Of a DNA stretch of 64,000 nt, positions 36,973 to 45,993 are shown piece by piece. Origin of the DNA: Zunongwangia atlantica 22II14-10F7 (GTDB lineage: Bacteria; Bacteroidota; Bacteroidia; Flavobacteriales; Flavobacteriaceae); the NCBI RefSeq assembly GCF_002094855.1, contig NZ_ARYN01000003.1:1-64000 (forward strand), in the 5' to 3' direction. Position numbers and translations under genes: made by a program. How positions within the stretch are numbered: position 1 is the stretch's first letter; each line of letters opens with the position of its first letter. The notes beneath the pieces were generated by a model. It worked only from the letters and a program-made list of their open reading frames with translations, ran no database searches and had not been told where the DNA came from.

Positions 36973-36979
36973 AAAAATA
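36972..36979 (-). promoter_or_regulatory. Candidate -7 box of alaS
   Basis: TATTTTTG on the minus strand fits TAnnTTTG and lies 108 bases upstream of the alaS start. No clear -33 box is visible. Confidence 0.4.
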
Positions 36980-36994
36980 CTATAAATTTAACTC

Positions 36995-37972
36995 ATGTCG
37001 AAGGTTAAATATTATTACGATAGCGAGACGCTTTCCTACAAAAAAATCGAGCGCAAAAAAGGCCATCGATTTGGGATTGTCCTGCTTAGTATCTTCGGAA
37101 GTTTTCTTGCCGGTTTCCTATTGCTGGTAGTTTACCTTAACATTCCGCAGATAGAAACCCCCAAAGAAAAGGCTCTTAAACGAGAACTGCAAAATATGCA
37201 GTTGCAATATGGATTGCTAAATAAGAAAATGAACCAGGTACAAAATGTGCTTGGAAACATCGAAGATCGAGACAACAATATCTACAGATTATATTTTGAA
37301 GCTAACCCAATCCCAGATGAAACCCGTAAAGCAGGTTTTGGAGGGATAAACAGGTATAAAGATTTAGAAGGTTTTGATAATTCTAAATTAATTATAGAAA
37401 CCACTAAAAGAATGGATGTACTAACCAAACAACTGGTGGTGCAATCTAAATCTTTAGATGAAATTGCAGAATTAGCGAAAGAAAAAGAAGATCTTTTAGC
37501 AGCTATTCCTGCTATCCAGCCTGTAAAAAATGAAGATCTTACCAGGATTGCATCTGGTTACGGCTGGCGTACAGATCCTTTCACGAAAGTAAGAAAGTTT
37601 CATTTTGGGATGGATTTTACAGCTCCCAGAGGCACACCCGTTTATGCCAGCGGGGATGGACAGGTAATTAGAGCCGACAATCGCAGTACTGGTTACGGAA
37701 ATCATATAAGAATAGACCATGGCTATGGTTATACCAGCCTTTATGCTCATCTTTATAAATATAATGTGCGACGAGGACAAAAAGTAAAAAGAGGTGATAT
37801 TATTGGTTTTGTAGGAAGTACAGGAAGATCTGAAGCTCCACATTTACATTACGAGATCTTTAAGGATGACGAGCATATAAATCCTATTAATTTTTATTAC
37901 GGAAATCTTTCTCCGGAAGAATTTGACGAGGTGCTGAAAAAAGCACAACAAGAAAACCAATCTTTGGATTAA
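36995..37972 (+). CDS. M23 family (LytM-type) metallopeptidase, membrane anchored
   Basis: A 325-residue envelope protein with a transmembrane helix (about 26-49), a coiled coil (about 55-95) and a C-terminal M23 domain (about 185-305). Zinc and catalytic residues are all present: H203 and D207 (HFGMD), H252 (YAHL) and H283/H285 (HLH), so it should be an active peptidoglycan endopeptidase and not an EnvC/NlpD-like activator. The layout matches Bacteroidota proteins of the MepM type. Its TAA stop overlaps the ATG of the MerR gene by one base, so translation is probably coupled. First gene of a five-gene operon. Confidence 0.93.
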   Translation: MSKVKYYYDSETLSYKKIERKKGHRFGIVLLSIFGSFLAGFLLLVVYLNIPQIETPKEKALKRELQNMQLQYGLLNKKMNQVQNVLGNIEDRDNNIYRLYFEANPIPDETRKAGFGGINRYKDLEGFDNSKLIIETTKRMDVLTKQLVVQSKSLDEIAELAKEKEDLLAAIPAIQPVKNEDLTRIASGYGWRTDPFTKVRKFHFGMDFTAPRGTPVYASGDGQVIRADNRSTGYGNHIRIDHGYGYTSLYAHLYKYNVRRGQKVKRGDIIGFVGSTGRSEAPHLHYEIFKDDEHINPINFYYGNLSPEEFDEVLKKAQQENQSLD

Positions 37973-38301
37973 TGCAAGTCGAGCTACCTGAAAAAAGATA
38001 TTACAGCATTGGTGAAGTTGCCAGAGCATTTAAGGTAAACACTTCCCTAATTAGGTTTTGGGAGAAAGAATTTGATGTTATAAAGCCGAAGAAAAACGCT
38101 AAAGGAAATCGCAAATTTACTCCTGAAGACATCAAAAACCTTGAGCTTATTTATCACCTGGTAAAAGAGCGCGGTTTTACATTAGAAGGTGCTAAAACAC
38201 ACCTTAAAGAGGAAAAGCAAAAAACACTGAGCAATTTTGATATTGTTCGTAAATTAGAAAAAATAAAAACTAGCCTAATCAACATCAAAAATCAATTATA
38301 G
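37972..38301 (+). CDS. MerR family transcriptional regulator (small)
   Basis: A 109-residue protein with a MerR winged helix-turn-helix (about 9-75): YYSIGEVARAFKVNTSLIRFWEKEF then GNRKFTPEDIKNLELIYHLV. A short helix follows in place of an effector domain; no metal-binding cysteines. It resembles the small MerR proteins common in Bacteroidota, whose targets are not known. It overlaps the M23 stop by one base and is followed 3 bases after its stop by the LemA gene. It may control this operon or a wider envelope regulon (inference). Confidence 0.88.
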   Translation: MQVELPEKRYYSIGEVARAFKVNTSLIRFWEKEFDVIKPKKNAKGNRKFTPEDIKNLELIYHLVKERGFTLEGAKTHLKEEKQKTLSNFDIVRKLEKIKTSLINIKNQL

Positions 38302-38304
38302 AAA

Positions 38305-38916
38305 ATGAAAAAATGGTTAATTCCAGTTATAGTAATAGCAGTACTTGTTGCAGGATTTTTTATCATCAAAATGATATTTGGAGTAACTGTAAATAATAAG
38401 GCTATAGACTTAGAGGAAAATGCAAAAAATTCTATGGCAAATGTTCAAAGTGCTTACCAAAGAAGAAATGACCTTATTGGCAACCTGGTAAAAACCGTAC
38501 AGGGCGCTGCAGATTTTGAACGCGGAACCTTAACCGATGTGATCGAAGCCCGTGCCAAAGCAACTTCTGTAAACGTGGATGCTTCTAATTTAAGTGCTTC
38601 TCAAATAGAGCAATTTCAACAGGCGCAAACAGGACTATCTTCAGCTCTATCTAAATTACTGGTAAGTGTAGAACGTTATCCTGAACTAAAAGCGAGTCAA
38701 AATTTCTCTCAACTTCAGGCTCAGATCGAAGGAACAGAAAATAGAATAAATGTAGCGCGTGACCGCTTTAATGAATCTGTAAAAGAATACAATGCCTATA
38801 TCCGAAAATTCCCTTTTAGCTTTTTTGGAGATAAATCTGAGTTTGAAAAAATGAGCATGTTTAAAGCCGATGCAGGTGCTGAAGAAGCTCCAGATGTAGA
38901 ATTCGACTTCAAATAA
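38305..38916 (+). CDS. lemA: LemA family protein
   Basis: A 203-residue membrane protein with one N-terminal helix (about 4-25, LIPVIVIAVLVAGFFII) and a long helical bundle. Typical LemA sequence is visible: NVQSAYQRRNDLIGNLVKTVQGAADFERGTLTDVIEARAKAT and then QTGLSSALSKLLVSVERYPELKASQNF. LemA proteins are widespread but their molecular function is unknown. The gene order LemA-TPM-TPM is common in Bacteroidota, which argues for a shared envelope task. It starts 3 bases after the MerR stop and is followed by 21 bases to the first TPM gene. Confidence 0.95.
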   Translation: MKKWLIPVIVIAVLVAGFFIIKMIFGVTVNNKAIDLEENAKNSMANVQSAYQRRNDLIGNLVKTVQGAADFERGTLTDVIEARAKATSVNVDASNLSASQIEQFQQAQTGLSSALSKLLVSVERYPELKASQNFSQLQAQIEGTENRINVARDRFNESVKEYNAYIRKFPFSFFGDKSEFEKMSMFKADAGAEEAPDVEFDFK

Positions 38917-38937
38917 AAACTCTTCAAAATAACCAAT

Positions 38938-39378
38938 ATGAGCCGCAAAGACTTTTCTCTAAAGACCGAAGATGAAAATGAAATCGTTGAGGCGATAAGA
39001 ACTGCTGAAAAAAGCACTTCAGGAGAGATTCGCGTTCATCTTGAAAAAACAGCTGGATCTCAGGATATTTTTGAGCGAGCGATGGAAGTTTTCCATCAAT
39101 TAAAGATGGACAACACCAAGGAAGAAAACGGAGTGTTGATCTATGTTGCTACAGAAGATCGAAACTTCGTTATCTATGGCGACAAAGGCATTAATGATAA
39201 AGTTGAGGACGACTTTTGGGAAAGCACAAAAGATATAATCCTTAATCACTTTAAAAAAGGTGATTTTAAACAGGGACTTGTAGACGGCATTTTAATGGCC
39301 GGCGAGCAATTAAAGCGACATTTTCCCTGGCAGGAAGATGACGAGAATGAACTTTCAGATCAAATTTCAAGAGGATAA
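38938..39378 (+). CDS. TPM domain protein (soluble)
   Basis: A 146-residue protein made almost entirely of one TPM_phosphatase domain (Psb32/YgcG-like): ENEIVEAIRTAEKSTSGEIRVHLEK, then GVLIYVATEDRNFVIYGDKGI and GDFKQGLVDGILMAGEQL. There is no signal peptide or membrane segment, unlike its downstream paralogue, so it should be cytoplasmic. Plant relatives (TLP18.3) show phosphatase activity and act in photosystem repair; the bacterial role is unclear. Its stop codon directly abuts the next ATG. Confidence 0.9.
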   Translation: MSRKDFSLKTEDENEIVEAIRTAEKSTSGEIRVHLEKTAGSQDIFERAMEVFHQLKMDNTKEENGVLIYVATEDRNFVIYGDKGINDKVEDDFWESTKDIILNHFKKGDFKQGLVDGILMAGEQLKRHFPWQEDDENELSDQISRG

Positions 39379-40185
39379 ATGCTACAATTTAATAAAAAGC
39401 TTAGCCGCTTAACAAGCTGCATAAGTCTGCTATTTTTACTTATAAGTTTTGTTGGATTTGCCCAAAGGGATATTCCGCCAAAACCAAATAAAGAAACAGC
39501 AGTTTATGACGGGGCAGATCTTTTAACTACTTCAGAAGAACAACGACTTACCCAAAAACTGGTGAGCTACGCTGATACAACTTCTACTCAAATAGTTATT
39601 GCAACCATAGAATCTTTGCAAGGCGAATATGCTGGGACTTATGCCACGCATTGGGCAGAAGAATGGGGTATTGGAATGGACGGAAAGGATAACGGATTGT
39701 TTATTCTTGTTGCTGAAAAGGAACGAAAGATCCAAATCCAGACCGGTTATGGTTTAGAGCCATATATGACTGATGCCTACACTTACCAGATTATTCAGAA
39801 TATTATTTTACCTGAATTTAAAGGTGGTGACTATTATGCTGGTTTAGATAAAGGAACTACTGCCGTTTTCGAGGTTTTAGCGGGTACTTTTAAAGGAACA
39901 CCTCAACGAAGAGGTGGCTCAGGAAACTCAGCTAAACCTATTGCCATTTTTATTATTGTATTCATCATCATAATCATTTCGCTTATTGGCAAAAGCCGTG
40001 GCGGCGGAAGAGGCGGCGGTCGTCGTGGTCGTAGCACGCTTATGGATGCCATTATTTTAAGTTCTCTTGGTCGCGGTAGTTTTGGCGGAGGAGGATTTGG
40101 TGGTAGTTCTGGCGGTGGATTCGGCGGAGGCGGCGGATTTGGCGGAGGAGGATTTGGCGGCGGTGGCGCCGGTGGAAGCTGGTAA
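39379..40185 (+). CDS. TPM domain membrane protein (YgcG family) with glycine-rich tail
   Basis: A 268-residue protein: signal peptide (about 8-29, ending VGFAQ), TPM domain (about 36-170, with VYDGADLLT, DNGLFILVAEKERKIQIQTG and YGLEPYMTDAY), one transmembrane helix (187-203). A cytoplasmic tail of about 65 residues follows, rich in Gly, Ser, Phe and Arg (repeats of GGGFGG). The TPM domain should lie in the periplasm. The tail is low complexity; its role is unknown but it is usual in this family. Last gene of the M23-MerR-LemA-TPM-TPM operon; a terminator lies at 40353-40390. Confidence 0.93.
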   Translation: MLQFNKKLSRLTSCISLLFLLISFVGFAQRDIPPKPNKETAVYDGADLLTTSEEQRLTQKLVSYADTTSTQIVIATIESLQGEYAGTYATHWAEEWGIGMDGKDNGLFILVAEKERKIQIQTGYGLEPYMTDAYTYQIIQNIILPEFKGGDYYAGLDKGTTAVFEVLAGTFKGTPQRRGGSGNSAKPIAIFIIVFIIIIISLIGKSRGGGRGGGRRGRSTLMDAIILSSLGRGSFGGGGFGGSSGGGFGGGGGFGGGGFGGGGAGGSW

Positions 40186-40352
40186 CTTCAGAAAAAAATA
40201 TTCAGAATTATACAATCTTGATATTGTATAAAAATGATGGCCTTTTTTAAAGAATTTCGCCTTGTAGCTTTTTCAGATTAAATGCCTGGTAAGCAAAAAG
40301 CTGCTCGATAAATTTTATAATTTTCTCTTTAAGAAGTAAAATAATCACTAAT

Positions 40353-40390
40353 AAAAAAGCCCAAACTTAGATTTAAGTTTGGGCTTTTTT
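40353..40390. terminator. Bidirectional terminator between the TPM and outer-membrane genes
   Basis: GCCCAAACTTA (40359-40369) pairs with TAAGTTTGGGC (40374-40384) around a 4-base loop, with A6 before and T6 after, so it works for both convergent genes. Confidence 0.92.
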
Positions 40391-40410
40391 AAATGCTTTT
40401 ATTTAGCAGA

Positions 40411-43158
40411 CTATCTTGGTGGCGGTGGGCCTCTTCTTCCTCCTCTGCCTCCAAAGCTTTGTCCTCCAAAATTCTTCAGGTTATACGTAAAACTCAACAT
40501 TGCATATTGCGTAAGCACTAAACTATTAGAATCCTGAATATAATCGTCACCTATTTGTCTTCTGGTATTAATTACCTGGTCTAATACATCATAAACCTTC
40601 AGTTTAATATTCGCTTTTTCATTCCAAAATTGATATCCTAAACTGGTGATCCACATGATAGAAGTATTATCAAATTCAGAAGAAACATTTCCGAATTTAT
40701 TGTAAGAAATATCGTTTCCAAAAACAACATTCTTAGGCCAGTAAGTGGTTACTTCTAAGCCAGCACTTTGATTAATAAACTCCTGGTCGTTAAGCGTGCT
40801 TATACTGTAATTCGAATTATTATATTCGATCCCAATGTTAGGATTAAGTTCGATAACATCGTCTATAGCATAGGTAAATCTAACTCTAGGCTCAATAGTT
40901 ACGTTTTCTGAATCAAATTGCACTCCGTTTGAGAAACCAACATTTTTTCGATAACTAGAATTTAAAGACAGGTTATATCTAAACTCTTTATTTTCGTTTT
41001 TCTTTTGTTTATTATAAAACACTCTTAAATTAGCAGACATTGCTCCATCAACGTTTGTATACGTTGTGGTTCTTAATAATGTATTAGGATCTGTTACCGT
41101 TCTTGCAACAACACTATTTTCTGTAAAATTTAAACTGAAAGAACTAAAAATCCCGCTTCGTTTAGAAAAATCAAAATTACGATACCCGGCACGAATGTTA
41201 TGGCTATAAGAAGGTCTTAAGTTTGGATTACCCGTAATAATGTTATTAGGGTTTGTTTGATCTATTACCGGTTGCAATTGTCTTACAGATGGCACATTGG
41301 CATCTGTAGAATAATCTAACGAAAGGCTTTTAGAACGCTGTACTTCATATCTAATTCTTGCACGCATATAAAGGTTATTATACGTGTTATCGAAAGAAGT
41401 TTCAGAAAGGTAATTTTCATTTTCTAAAGTAGTGTTTAAAAGACCAATATTGGTATCTACTCGCCAAACATCACCTTCAAAGTTTATCCCGGCATTTGGA
41501 ATGTGTTGTCTACTTTGCACTTCAAAATTACTACTTAGTTCTTCGTTATAAGTATTGTAATTTCCGTTAGCATCTGCATCGTAAACATAGCGCTCATTGG
41601 TATTATTCTCTGATCTAAAATCGTAAGAAAGGTCTAAGAATAAATCATCAGACAATACACTACGTTGTGATACGCTAAACGAATAATTTTGAGTATTTCC
41701 ATCTTCATCGATATATTGATCCTGAATATCTACATCATCGCCAGCATCGTTATACACTACCCTTTCAGAATAAAAATAGTTATCGTTTTCCTGAACATCG
41801 TAAGAGTTTCTAAACTCTAATTGAAGAAATGCCCCTCTTTTCCCAAAACGCTTAATGAAGTCGATATTATTACTAAAACTTGTACTGTAAATATCTTCAG
41901 ATTCACTGGTAGTAGCACTGTTGGCTAACTCACGATCTTCAGTTAAACTCTCAGATAAGCTTCCCCTTTCAGATAAACCGGTGTTCGCCGTAAATCTTGG
42001 AGAAATCGAAAGTTGGGTTAGCGTATCAAATTCGATTTCGAATCTTGCATTTGAACGATGGCTATCGTTTTTAAGATCACTAAAGCTTGAAGAGTTTGTA
42101 AAATATCTTTGATCTGGAAGAATATTTTCTCTTTGGATAGACGTTTCCTGCCTGGTATCATTTCTTCCGAAGAAATAATCACTATTAAGCTCGTATTTAT
42201 CATTCCATTCGTTTGTGTAATTTGCTCCGGCAGTTTCGGCTTTAGTGATACCACCGCCTCCACCTCCGCCAAAAACAGAGCGTGCTCCAGATCCTCCCAT
42301 CATTCCGTAAACCTCATCAAAACTAAATCCAGAGCTATTAATGTTGTTAGAACTAGCAAGAATACTCAAACGCATATCATCTTTAAACATATTGGCAATA
42401 CCACTAAGCTCGTATCTATCGTTTGTACCGCCACCAGCAGTAGCTCTGGCAAAATATCCTTTATTCTTATCTTCTTTAAGGGTAATATTTATGGTTTTGT
42501 TATCTGGATCTCCAGCTTTTCCCGTAAACTCTTCAGATCTGGTTTTTTGATTAGAAACCTGAATCTTTTCAATAATTTCCTTCGGAAGATTCTTGGTTGC
42601 GATCTGAGGATCGTCTCCAAAAAATTCTTTCCCGTTTACCTTTATGCTCGAAACGGGTTTCCCATTAATTGTAATCGCTCCATCTGAATCTACTTCTACA
42701 CCCGGTAATTTTTCCAGTAATTCTTCAAGATTTGCATTTTGTCTGGTTTTAAAACTATCGGCATTAAACTCTAAAGTGTCTTTTTTAAGTGTTAAAGGAG
42801 GTCTGGAAGCAACAACGGTTACCTCACCAAGTTGGTTATCTTCAAGCTCTAATTTTAGATTACCAACATCCTGAGTACCTTCTTTTACTTCTACAACCTT
42901 TTTAAAAGGCTTAAACCCGGCATAAGAAACCAGAAGGTTTAACCGCTCTTCTTTAGAGCTTCCAGAAAGAACAAAAGCTCCGGCGGTTTCAGAGATAGTA
43001 TAAGTTACCAAAGTACTATCGGTTTGTTTTTCTACATAAACTGTAGCAGATTCTAATGGATTCCCATCTGGATCCAAAACTTTCCCAGTGATTTCAAAGT
43101 TCTGAGAAAAACTTATCGCAGTAACAAAAAGAAACGCGACAAAAAGATAAAATTTCAT
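40411..43158 (-). CDS. TonB-receptor-like outer-membrane beta-barrel protein
   Basis: A 915-residue outer-membrane protein. A signal peptide (1-19, AISFSQ) is followed by a carboxypeptidase-regulatory-like Ig domain (about 21-105, FEITGKVLDPDGNPLESATVYV). Next come a plug-like domain (about 125-235, NLEELLEKLPGVEVDSDGAITINGKPVSSIKVNGKEFF) and a long beta-barrel of the OMP_b-brl_3 type. The C-terminus has an extra tail SFGGRGGRRGPPPPR, unusual because barrel proteins normally end with an aromatic residue that guides insertion. A Gly-rich loop (SVFGGGGGGG) lies after the plug. No SusD or other PUL gene is nearby, so the substrate is unknown. Confidence 0.9.
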   Translation of the reverse strand: MKFYLFVAFLFVTAISFSQNFEITGKVLDPDGNPLESATVYVEKQTDSTLVTYTISETAGAFVLSGSSKEERLNLLVSYAGFKPFKKVVEVKEGTQDVGNLKLELEDNQLGEVTVVASRPPLTLKKDTLEFNADSFKTRQNANLEELLEKLPGVEVDSDGAITINGKPVSSIKVNGKEFFGDDPQIATKNLPKEIIEKIQVSNQKTRSEEFTGKAGDPDNKTINITLKEDKNKGYFARATAGGGTNDRYELSGIANMFKDDMRLSILASSNNINSSGFSFDEVYGMMGGSGARSVFGGGGGGGITKAETAGANYTNEWNDKYELNSDYFFGRNDTRQETSIQRENILPDQRYFTNSSSFSDLKNDSHRSNARFEIEFDTLTQLSISPRFTANTGLSERGSLSESLTEDRELANSATTSESEDIYSTSFSNNIDFIKRFGKRGAFLQLEFRNSYDVQENDNYFYSERVVYNDAGDDVDIQDQYIDEDGNTQNYSFSVSQRSVLSDDLFLDLSYDFRSENNTNERYVYDADANGNYNTYNEELSSNFEVQSRQHIPNAGINFEGDVWRVDTNIGLLNTTLENENYLSETSFDNTYNNLYMRARIRYEVQRSKSLSLDYSTDANVPSVRQLQPVIDQTNPNNIITGNPNLRPSYSHNIRAGYRNFDFSKRSGIFSSFSLNFTENSVVARTVTDPNTLLRTTTYTNVDGAMSANLRVFYNKQKKNENKEFRYNLSLNSSYRKNVGFSNGVQFDSENVTIEPRVRFTYAIDDVIELNPNIGIEYNNSNYSISTLNDQEFINQSAGLEVTTYWPKNVVFGNDISYNKFGNVSSEFDNTSIMWITSLGYQFWNEKANIKLKVYDVLDQVINTRRQIGDDYIQDSNSLVLTQYAMLSFTYNLKNFGGQSFGGRGGRRGPPPPR

Positions 43159-43347
43159 TGATCGATGTTTTAAATTTTCGGTTATGGTTCTACTTCTATA
43201 TACGTGGTGTGAGCTTGTATGTTTTTAGACTTCCTAAAACCAAAAACGTTTAATAAAACATCAAAATATTTTAAAATTTAACTAAAAAAGGATCCCCAAT
43301 GCTGCTACAGCACTAAGAATCCTTAATCTATTAAGAGTATTATTTTA

Positions 43348-44652
43348 TTATTTCTTCCTGAAATACACGGTTATCGGCACGCCATTAAAATCAAATTCTT
43401 CCCGTAGCTTGTTTTCTATAAACCGCTTGTAAGGATCTCTTACATACTGGGGAAGGTTACAGAAAAAGGCAAACTGAGGCTGCGGAGTAGGCAATTGCAT
43501 ACAAAACTTAATTTTTACAAACTTCCCTTTATAAGCCGGTGGTGGATTATTCTCGATAATAGGAAGCATTATATCATTAAGCTCTCTTGTTTTTAATTTT
43601 TTGCTTCTGTTCTCGTAAACTTTAACTGCAGTTTCTATAGCCTTAAAAATACGCTGTTTATTTAAAACCGACATAAATACAATAGGCACATCTGTAAATG
43701 GCTCTATCTCCCTACGAATCATTTGCTCGTAAGTTTTCATGGTATTGGTTTCTTTTTCTACCAAATCCCATTTATTTACCAGAATCACAATCCCTTTACG
43801 GTTACGTTGCGCCAGCCAGAAAATATTTTGCACCTGCCCATCAAATCCACGATTGGCATCTAAAACAAGTAAACAAACATCTGCATTTTCAATAGCTCTT
43901 ACAGATCGCATTACCGAGTAAAACTCTAAGTCTTCTTTTACTCTGGATTTTCTACGAATCCCTGCAGTATCTACAAGGTTAAATTCGAATCCAAATCTAT
44001 TGTATTTAGTATCTATAGAATCTCTGGTAGTCCCTGCTATATCTGTAACGATATAACGATCTTCACCAATCAATGCATTTATAAAAGAAGATTTTCCTGC
44101 ATTTGGACGTCCAACAACAGCAAATCTTGGTAATTCACTTTCTTCTTTATAAGTTTCTTCTGGTAAAGCCTCGATCACAGCATCTAATAAATCTCCGGTT
44201 CCACTACCATTGGTACTGGCAATAGGAAAATATTCGCCCAAGCCTAAAGCATAAAACTCTACTGCGTTTTCTAAACGCTTATTGTTATCTACTTTATTTA
44301 CTGCAAGAAAAACGGGTTTATTTACTTTTCGAAGTAATATGGCAACATCTTCATCCATTGGTGTAATACCAGATTCGACATCTACCATAAAAATTAGAAC
44401 ATCGGCTTCATCGATCGCCAGTTCTACCTGCTTATCGATTTCAGCTTCAAAAACATCGTCACTACCAATCACATAACCACCAGTATCGATTAAAGAGAAT
44501 TTACGACCATTCCAATCTGATTTCCCATAATGGCGATCACGGGTTACACCGCTTACTGAATCTACAATCGCCTCACGACGTTGGATTAAACGATTAAAAA
44601 AAGTAGATTTCCCAACATTAGGCCTTCCTACGATAGCAACAATACCACTCAT
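43348..44652 (-). CDS. der: Ribosome-associated GTPase Der (EngA)
   Basis: Der is an essential double GTPase for 50S subunit maturation. The 434-residue protein has G domain 1 with GRPNVGKS (9-16), DTGG and NKVD. G domain 2 has GRPNAGKSS (K187), the switch [18 protein letters not shown] and NKWD. The C-terminal KH-like domain contains [13 protein letters not shown] and ends in a basic patch. Normal length. ATG 44652, with a TACCTTTG promoter box 16 bases upstream, which implies a very short leader. Its neighbour era, also a ribosome-assembly GTPase, is read in the same direction from its own promoter. Confidence 0.97.
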   Translation of the reverse strand: MSGIVAIVGRPNVGKSTFFNRLIQRREAIVDSVSGVTRDRHYGKSDWNGRKFSLIDTGGYVIGSDDVFEAEIDKQVELAIDEADVLIFMVDVESGITPMDEDVAILLRKVNKPVFLAVNKVDNNKRLENAVEFYALGLGEYFPIASTNGSGTGDLLDAVIEALPEETYKEESELPRFAVVGRPNAGKSSFINALIGEDRYIVTDIAGTTRDSIDTKYNRFGFEFNLVDTAGIRRKSRVKEDLEFYSVMRSVRAIENADVCLLVLDANRGFDGQVQNIFWLAQRNRKGIVILVNKWDLVEKETNTMKTYEQMIRREIEPFTDVPIVFMSVLNKQRIFKAIETAVKVYENRSKKLKTRELNDIMLPIIENNPPPAYKGKFVKIKFCMQLPTPQPQFAFFCNLPQYVRDPYKRFIENKLREEFDFNGVPITVYFRKK

Positions 44653-44668
44653 ATCTAAAAATTATTGG

Positions 44669-44676
44669 CAAAGGTA
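44669..44676 (-). promoter_or_regulatory. Candidate -7 box of der
   Basis: TACCTTTG on the minus strand, 16 bases from the start codon. The same octamer precedes era at a similar distance. Confidence 0.5.
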
Positions 44677-44838
44677 GTATTTAACAACCGAACTTTAAAC
44701 AATAATGTTTCAGGAATTTAAATAGGTATTTTATGCTATAGTCTCAAATTGTACTCAAAAAGCAATTCAACTAATACAGGAATAAAAAAACAATTTTAAA
44801 AAAGTGGCTTAGATTTATCGAATATTAGCGCTATAAAA

Positions 44839-45723
44839 TTAGTCTTTAGAATAGCCAAAACGGCGTAACTGCCTATCGTTACTTCGCCAGTTTTTGTTCA
44901 CTTTTACGTATAATTCTAAATGCACCTGTTTTCCAAAAAACTTTTCAAGATCTGCTCTAGCCTCTACTCCTACTCTTTTTAAAGCGTTTCCTTTATGGCC
45001 AATAATAATCCCTTTTTGGGTATCGCGCTCTACCATAATTACACTACGCATTCTTATAATTTTCTCCTCTTCAAAAAACTCTTCAGTTTCTATTTCTACG
45101 GAATAAGGAATCTCTTTTTTATAGTGTAATAAGATTTTTTCTCGCACAATCTCGTTTACAAAAAATCGCTCTGGCTTATCGGTAAGACTATCTTTTGGAT
45201 AAAAAGCAGGACTTTCTGGAAGCAATTCTACAATTCGGCTAAAAACTTCAGAAACATTAAAACCTTCTAACGCAGAGATTGGATAAATTTCAGCATTTGG
45301 AACCTTTTCTTTCCATAGGCCCACCTGTTCTTCGAGTTGCTCCTGATTAGATTTATCAATTTTATTCAGCAATAATAAAACAGGAATATTGGCATTAACG
45401 ATTTTATTAAAAAACGACTCGTCTTTTAATTCTCGTTCACCAATTTCAACCATGTACACCAAAATATCGGCATCCTCGAAAGCAGATTTTACAAAATCCA
45501 TCATCGATTCCTGTAATTCGTATGCTGGTTTTATAATTCCCGGTGTATCACTTAAAATCACCTGAAAATCTTCACCATTTACAATTCCTAGAATCCTATG
45601 TCTTGTAGTTTGCGCTTTTGAAGTTATAATTGATAAGCGCTCACCAACAAAAGCGTTCATTAACGTAGATTTCCCAACATTTGGGTTTCCTATAATATTT
45701 ACAAAACCTGCCTTATGTGCCAT
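44839..45723 (-). CDS. era: GTPase Era
   Basis: Era binds 16S rRNA near its 3' end and checks 30S assembly. The 294-residue protein has the G domain with P-loop GNPNVGKST (12-20), the switch TSKAQTTRHRILG, DTPG and NKID (G4). A C-terminal KH domain (about 200-280) contains the RNA-binding GHKGNALKRVGVEARADLE. Length and order are standard. ATG 45723 with a TACCTTTG box at 45738-45745. It lies 186 bases upstream of der on the same strand; the gap has a promoter for der, so the two are probably independent units. Confidence 0.97.
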   Translation of the reverse strand: MAHKAGFVNIIGNPNVGKSTLMNAFVGERLSIITSKAQTTRHRILGIVNGEDFQVILSDTPGIIKPAYELQESMMDFVKSAFEDADILVYMVEIGERELKDESFFNKIVNANIPVLLLLNKIDKSNQEQLEEQVGLWKEKVPNAEIYPISALEGFNVSEVFSRIVELLPESPAFYPKDSLTDKPERFFVNEIVREKILLHYKKEIPYSVEIETEEFFEEEKIIRMRSVIMVERDTQKGIIIGHKGNALKRVGVEARADLEKFFGKQVHLELYVKVNKNWRSNDRQLRRFGYSKD

Positions 45724-45737
45724 ACTGAAATTTTTTA

Positions 45738-45745
45738 CAAAGGTA
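45738..45745 (-). promoter_or_regulatory. Candidate -7 box of era
   Basis: TACCTTTG on the minus strand, 14 bases from the start codon, so the leader should be very short. Confidence 0.5.
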
Positions 45746-45901
45746 TTTTATTTAATTGCTGCATCCTAAAACGAAGCTATAATTAAAAAATATCTGCTAA
45801 AAAACTGAAGCCAAAATTATACAATTTGGATGCGAATTATATAATTACCAGCATTTTATATTACGATACCATTAAAACTTGAAGCCTTTTAAGCGCTATC
45901 C

Positions 45902-45931
45902 TTTCTTATTAAATTTAATTCTATAATTTTG
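45902..45931 (+). promoter_or_regulatory. Candidate promoter of the SulP gene
   Basis: TTTC (45902-45905, one base from TTTG) is followed after 18 bases by TAATTTTG (45924-45931), a full TAnnTTTG match. The start codon is 62 bases further. Confidence 0.5.
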
Positions 45932-45993
45932 CGGCTTCTAAAATTTAAACCTAAGAGTTTAAATATCAGGATTACGACGCAAAAATTCACAAT

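Noticed and set aside
39940-40185. GGCGGAGGA-rich DNA as a tandem repeat element
   Set aside because: It encodes the glycine-rich tail usual for YgcG-family TPM proteins, in frame.
42109-42687. 192-codon open frame on the plus strand
   Set aside because: It lies antisense inside the outer-membrane barrel gene, whose product shows clear domains. The antisense protein has no recognisable pattern.
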